DNA from: Chloroflexota bacterium
Lineage (GTDB): Bacteria > Chloroflexota > Anaerolineae > Anaerolineales > VGOW01
Direction: 5' to 3'
Assembly (NCBI GenBank): GCA_016215145.1
Contig: JACRLA010000439.1
Coordinates: forward strand, 1-7,836
Length of the DNA stretch: 7,836 bases
The notes beneath the pieces are model-generated. The model was not told the origin of the DNA. It worked only from the letters and a program-made list of their open reading frames with translations, and did not search any database. Made by a program: the position numbers and the translations under genes. Below are positions 6,614 through 7,836 of this stretch, piece by piece (within the stretch, counting starts at the first letter, position 1; every line of letters starts with the position of its first letter).

Positions 6614-6683
6614 CATATTGCGTATTGCGTATTCCGTGATGAGTGATGCGTGAGACGGAATACGCAATACGAAATACGCAGTA
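6614..6683. repeat. Heptamer palindromic repeat, copy C (ten units)
   Basis: This is exactly ten 7-nt units starting on the base after the SDR stop codon: CATATTG, CGTATTG, CGTATTC, CGTGATG, AGTGATG, CGTGAGA, CGGAATA, CGCAATA, CGAAATA, CGCAGTA. The left arm (6614-6637) and right arm (6655-6678) are inverted copies matching at 22 of 24 positions, including 17 perfect bases (CGTATTGCGTATTCCGT), around a 17-nt loop. It ends 14 nt before the nnr start codon. Confidence 0.9.
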
Positions 6684-6697
6684 CTAAAACATTGCCC

Positions 6698-7357
6698 ATG
6701 TCAAAAATCGTCACCGTTGATCAGATGAAACAACTTGAAACGGAAGCGGATGCGCGCGGCGTAAGCTACGCGCAGATGATGGACTATGCCGGTGCCGCGG
6801 TTGCCGATTCGATCTTGAGGCGTATCCAAAGACCCGAAGGGTTTCATCCACTCCGCTTCGCTACGGGACGCCTCGCGAAACCCTTCGGGTCTGACACCGC
6901 TGCCCTCATCCTCGTTGGGACCGGCAACAACGGCGGCGACGGACTCGTGGCGGCTCGCCATTTACATGATGGCGGTTGCCGCGTCAAAATTTTCTCGCTC
7001 AAAACTTTAGACGAATCAGATTCAAAAGTGATCGCCCTGCGTGAGCGATCACTTTTTATTACCCAAGACGAAAATGATCTCGAAACATTGGCGCAAGAAT
7101 CAAACGTGATCGTGGACGCGCTGTTCGGCACGGGGATGAAGTTGCCGTTGAGGGAGAACGTCAAAGAATTGCTTACTACAGTCAACAGACACCGAGTGTC
7201 TCGGAGACACTCGGTGTCTTGCATCGCCGTGGATTGCCCCTCCGGCATGGACTGTGATTCCGGTGAAATTGATTCGGCGGCACTCCCCGCCGATCTCACC
7301 GTCACCTTTGGCGCGGCGAAGGTTGGGCAATTTAAATTTCCCGCCGCCAATTATTGA
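6698..7357 (+). CDS. nnrE: NAD(P)H-hydrate epimerase domain (NnrE part of an interrupted NnrE-NnrD)
   Basis: This 219-residue frame encodes the N-terminal epimerase domain, which interconverts the R and S forms of hydrated NAD(P)H so that the dehydratase can repair both. Motifs seen are VTVDQMKQLETEAD (5-18), GTGNNGGDGLVAARHL (74-89), VDALFGTG (139-146), AVDCPSGMD (177-185) and LTVTFGAAKVGQFKFP (200-215). The start is ATG 6698 because family members begin with this 'K-x-V-x-x-x-x-M-K-x-L-E' segment; there is no clear Shine-Dalgarno. The frame ends at TGA 7355-7357, right where a fused enzyme passes into GEL-x-x-AxIG; the same frame continues as the dehydratase. Three inverted repeats lie inside the coding sequence at codons 45-65, about 109-120 and 164-174. 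The first adds roughly 20 residues before the strand leading to NNGGDG, which I do not expect in the family. All motifs are intact. Confidence 0.85.
   Translation: MSKIVTVDQMKQLETEADARGVSYAQMMDYAGAAVADSILRRIQRPEGFHPLRFATGRLAKPFGSDTAALILVGTGNNGGDGLVAARHLHDGGCRVKIFSLKTLDESDSKVIALRERSLFITQDENDLETLAQESNVIVDALFGTGMKLPLRENVKELLTTVNRHRVSRRHSVSCIAVDCPSGMDCDSGEIDSAALPADLTVTFGAAKVGQFKFPAANY
6830..6892. repeat. In-frame 63-nt inverted-repeat element E1 inside nnrE
   Basis: AGACCCGAAGGGTTTC (6830-6845) and GAAACCCTTCGGGTCT (6877-6892) are perfect 16-nt inverted copies around a 31-nt loop. The whole is 63 nt and begins on a first codon position, so it encodes exactly codons 45-65. Each arm is itself nearly self-complementary (AGACCC-GAA-GGGTTT). 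It falls between the first helix and the strand before NNGGDG, a place where an insertion should be harmless. Confidence 0.85.
7024..7056. repeat. In-frame 33-nt inverted repeat E2 inside nnrE, terminator-like
   Basis: AAAAGTGATCGC (7024-7035) and GCGATCACTTTT (7045-7056) form a perfect 12-bp stem with a 9-nt loop, 33 nt in all. The plus-strand sequence goes on with TATT after five T's, giving the look of an A/T-flanked bidirectional intrinsic terminator within a reading frame. It codes for about residues 109-120 (SKVIALRERSLF). The protein does not look longer here than I expect for the family. Confidence 0.75.
7187..7219. repeat. In-frame 33-nt inverted repeat E3 inside nnrE
   Basis: Two 15-nt arms, AGACACCGAGTGTCT (7187-7201) and AGACACTCGGTGTCT (7205-7219), are perfect reverse complements separated by CGG; including the flanking C/G pair the stem is 16 bp with a 1-nt loop. 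Each arm also pairs with itself (AGACAC/GTGTCT around a 3-nt centre). The element starts on a first codon position and encodes codons 164-174, RHRVSRRHSVS, just before the strand leading to DCPSGMD. Confidence 0.88.
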
Positions 7358-7363
7358 GGCGAA

Positions 7364-7836
7364 TTGATCATCGCCCCGATTGGCTTGGACGACGATCTGC
7401 CCACGCTGAAAACGATCACGCTCGAACTTGCCGACGCGGAGCGGGCGCAAAAAGCGTTGCCCGCTCGCCCGCGCGACGCGCACAAATATACGTTTGGCAA
7501 AATGCTCGCCATCGTCGGATCAAAAAATTATATTGGCGCGGCGCGGCTGGTCGGCGAGGCGGCGAATCGAATCGGCACGGGGTTGGTGACTCTTGCTGTG
7601 CCGCAAAGCATTTATCCCATTCTGGCATCGCAGATGATCGAAACAACGTGGCTGCCCATGCCCGATGAAGATGGCGCTTTTTCAGAAACCCGCTTTCTTG
7701 GAGAAAGCGGGTTTGTGGGTCGTTACGATTCGGTGGTCATCGGGTGTGGGTTAGGGACAGCAGAAACCACAAAAACATTTATGCGTGATTTCGTAGGGGC
7801 GTTGCATGCAACGCCCCTACTGGTTGACGCCGACGG
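7364..7836 (+). CDS. nnrD: ADP-dependent NAD(P)H-hydrate dehydratase domain (NnrD part), incomplete at right edge
   Basis: This frame follows the TGA at 7355-7357 in phase and stays open for 159 codons (from 7358) to the window edge. It encodes the start of the dehydratase (ribokinase-like) domain that removes water from hydrated NAD(P)H using ADP or ATP. Seen are GELIIAPIGLDDDLP, RPRDAHKYTFGKMLAIVGS, GAARLVGEAANRIGTGLVTL, AVP, VVIGCGLG and LLVDAD. The GGxGD nucleotide motif and catalytic Asp lie beyond the edge. If translated separately, TTG 7364 is the likeliest start: GAGG (7356-7359) overlaps the upstream stop and lies four bases before it. The next candidate, ATG 7502, would cut into the conserved domain. 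Otherwise this is the second half of a gene broken by a nonsense mutation or a sequencing error. Two inverted repeats, at 7684-7716 and 7793-7820, lie inside the frame without breaking it. Confidence 0.7.
   Translation, partial: MIIAPIGLDDDLPTLKTITLELADAERAQKALPARPRDAHKYTFGKMLAIVGSKNYIGAARLVGEAANRIGTGLVTLAVPQSIYPILASQMIETTWLPMPDEDGAFSETRFLGESGFVGRYDSVVIGCGLGTAETTKTFMRDFVGALHATPLLVDAD
7684..7716. repeat. In-frame 33-nt inverted repeat E4 inside nnrD
   Basis: The arms AGAAACCCGCTTTCT (7684-7698) and AGAAAGCGGGTTTGT (7702-7716) are separated by TGG; 13 bp (7686-7698 with 7702-7714) pair perfectly. The arms are also self-complementary at their ends (AGAAA/TTTCT in the left arm). Size and plan (15 + YGG + 15) equal those of E3, but the sequence differs. 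It begins on a third codon position and encodes SETRFLGESGFV, ahead of the strand leading to VVIGCGLG. Confidence 0.82.
7793..7820. repeat. In-frame 28-nt perfect palindrome E5 inside nnrD
   Basis: GTAGGGGCGTTGCA (7793-7806) is followed directly by its exact reverse complement TGCAACGCCCCTAC (7807-7820), with no loop. It starts on a first codon position and encodes VGALHATPL between a helix and the strand LLVDAD. Chance formation of a 14-bp perfect palindrome in coding sequence is very unlikely. Confidence 0.88.

Noticed and set aside
3166..6683. CRISPR array
   Set aside because: The repeats have a 7-nt period with no spacers and lie in separate gaps; no cas gene is present.
7355..7357. TGA in nnr read as selenocysteine
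   Set aside because: The residue at this place is variable in the family and not catalytic. The hairpin that follows directly (GGCGA/TCGCC around 8 nt) has neither the distance nor the loop of a bacterial SECIS element.
1..7836. A reassigned genetic code (TGA as Trp or Gly)
   Set aside because: The six intact genes (about 1,900 codons) contain no internal TGA and use TGG for tryptophan, so a general reassignment is very unlikely.

Overview
The window looks like a chromosomal piece of an uncultured or environmental bacterium, most likely a Chloroflexota member of the Anaerolineae type. I infer this from four things: a lipoprotein with a long Thr/Pro/Ala stalk, a tungsten-type aldehyde:ferredoxin oxidoreductase, 7-nt-periodic palindromic repeats (CGTATTG/CGTATTC type) between genes, and short perfect palindromes inserted inside a gene. 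No 16S rRNA or marker gene is present, so the placement is an inference.

Layout. At the left edge a minus-strand DNA methyltransferase runs off the window (1-174). It diverges from a plus-strand lipoprotein with WD40-like blades (277-1545). This converges on a minus-strand gene for a tail-anchored protein of unknown function (1610-2284). A tRNA-Arg(UCU) follows (2441-2513). Then comes a run of plus-strand genes: an N-terminally anchored protein (2547-3164), an SCP2 sterol-carrier-like protein (3243-3653), an aldehyde:ferredoxin oxidoreductase family enzyme (3719-5539), an NAD-dependent epimerase/dehydratase of the extended SDR family (5627-6613) and the NAD(P)HX repair enzyme NnrE/NnrD (6698 to the right edge). 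All are on one strand with gaps of 65-87 nt, which suggests co-transcription. A theme of lipid or aldehyde metabolism (AOR, SDR, SCP2) plus redox-cofactor repair (Nnr) is plausible but inferred.

Two layers of structure stand out. First, all four gaps between the plus-strand protein genes hold a short-period repeat: three are 7-nt-periodic CG(N)5 arrays that fold back on themselves, and one is an ATTTGGG heptamer array. Second, the nnr gene alone contains five inverted repeats inside its reading frame. Three of them are exactly 33 nt, and one is 63 nt and codon-aligned. The same gene is split by an in-frame TGA exactly between its epimerase and dehydratase halves, and the TGA overlaps a possible ribosome binding site (GAGG) four bases before a TTG codon. 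The frame stays open and recognisable on both sides, so this is a recent nonsense mutation, a sequencing error or a functional split into two coupled cistrons.

No stretch over 300 nt lacks a gene. The largest gaps are 175-276 (divergent promoters) and 2285-2440 (minus-strand promoter and tRNA promoter).
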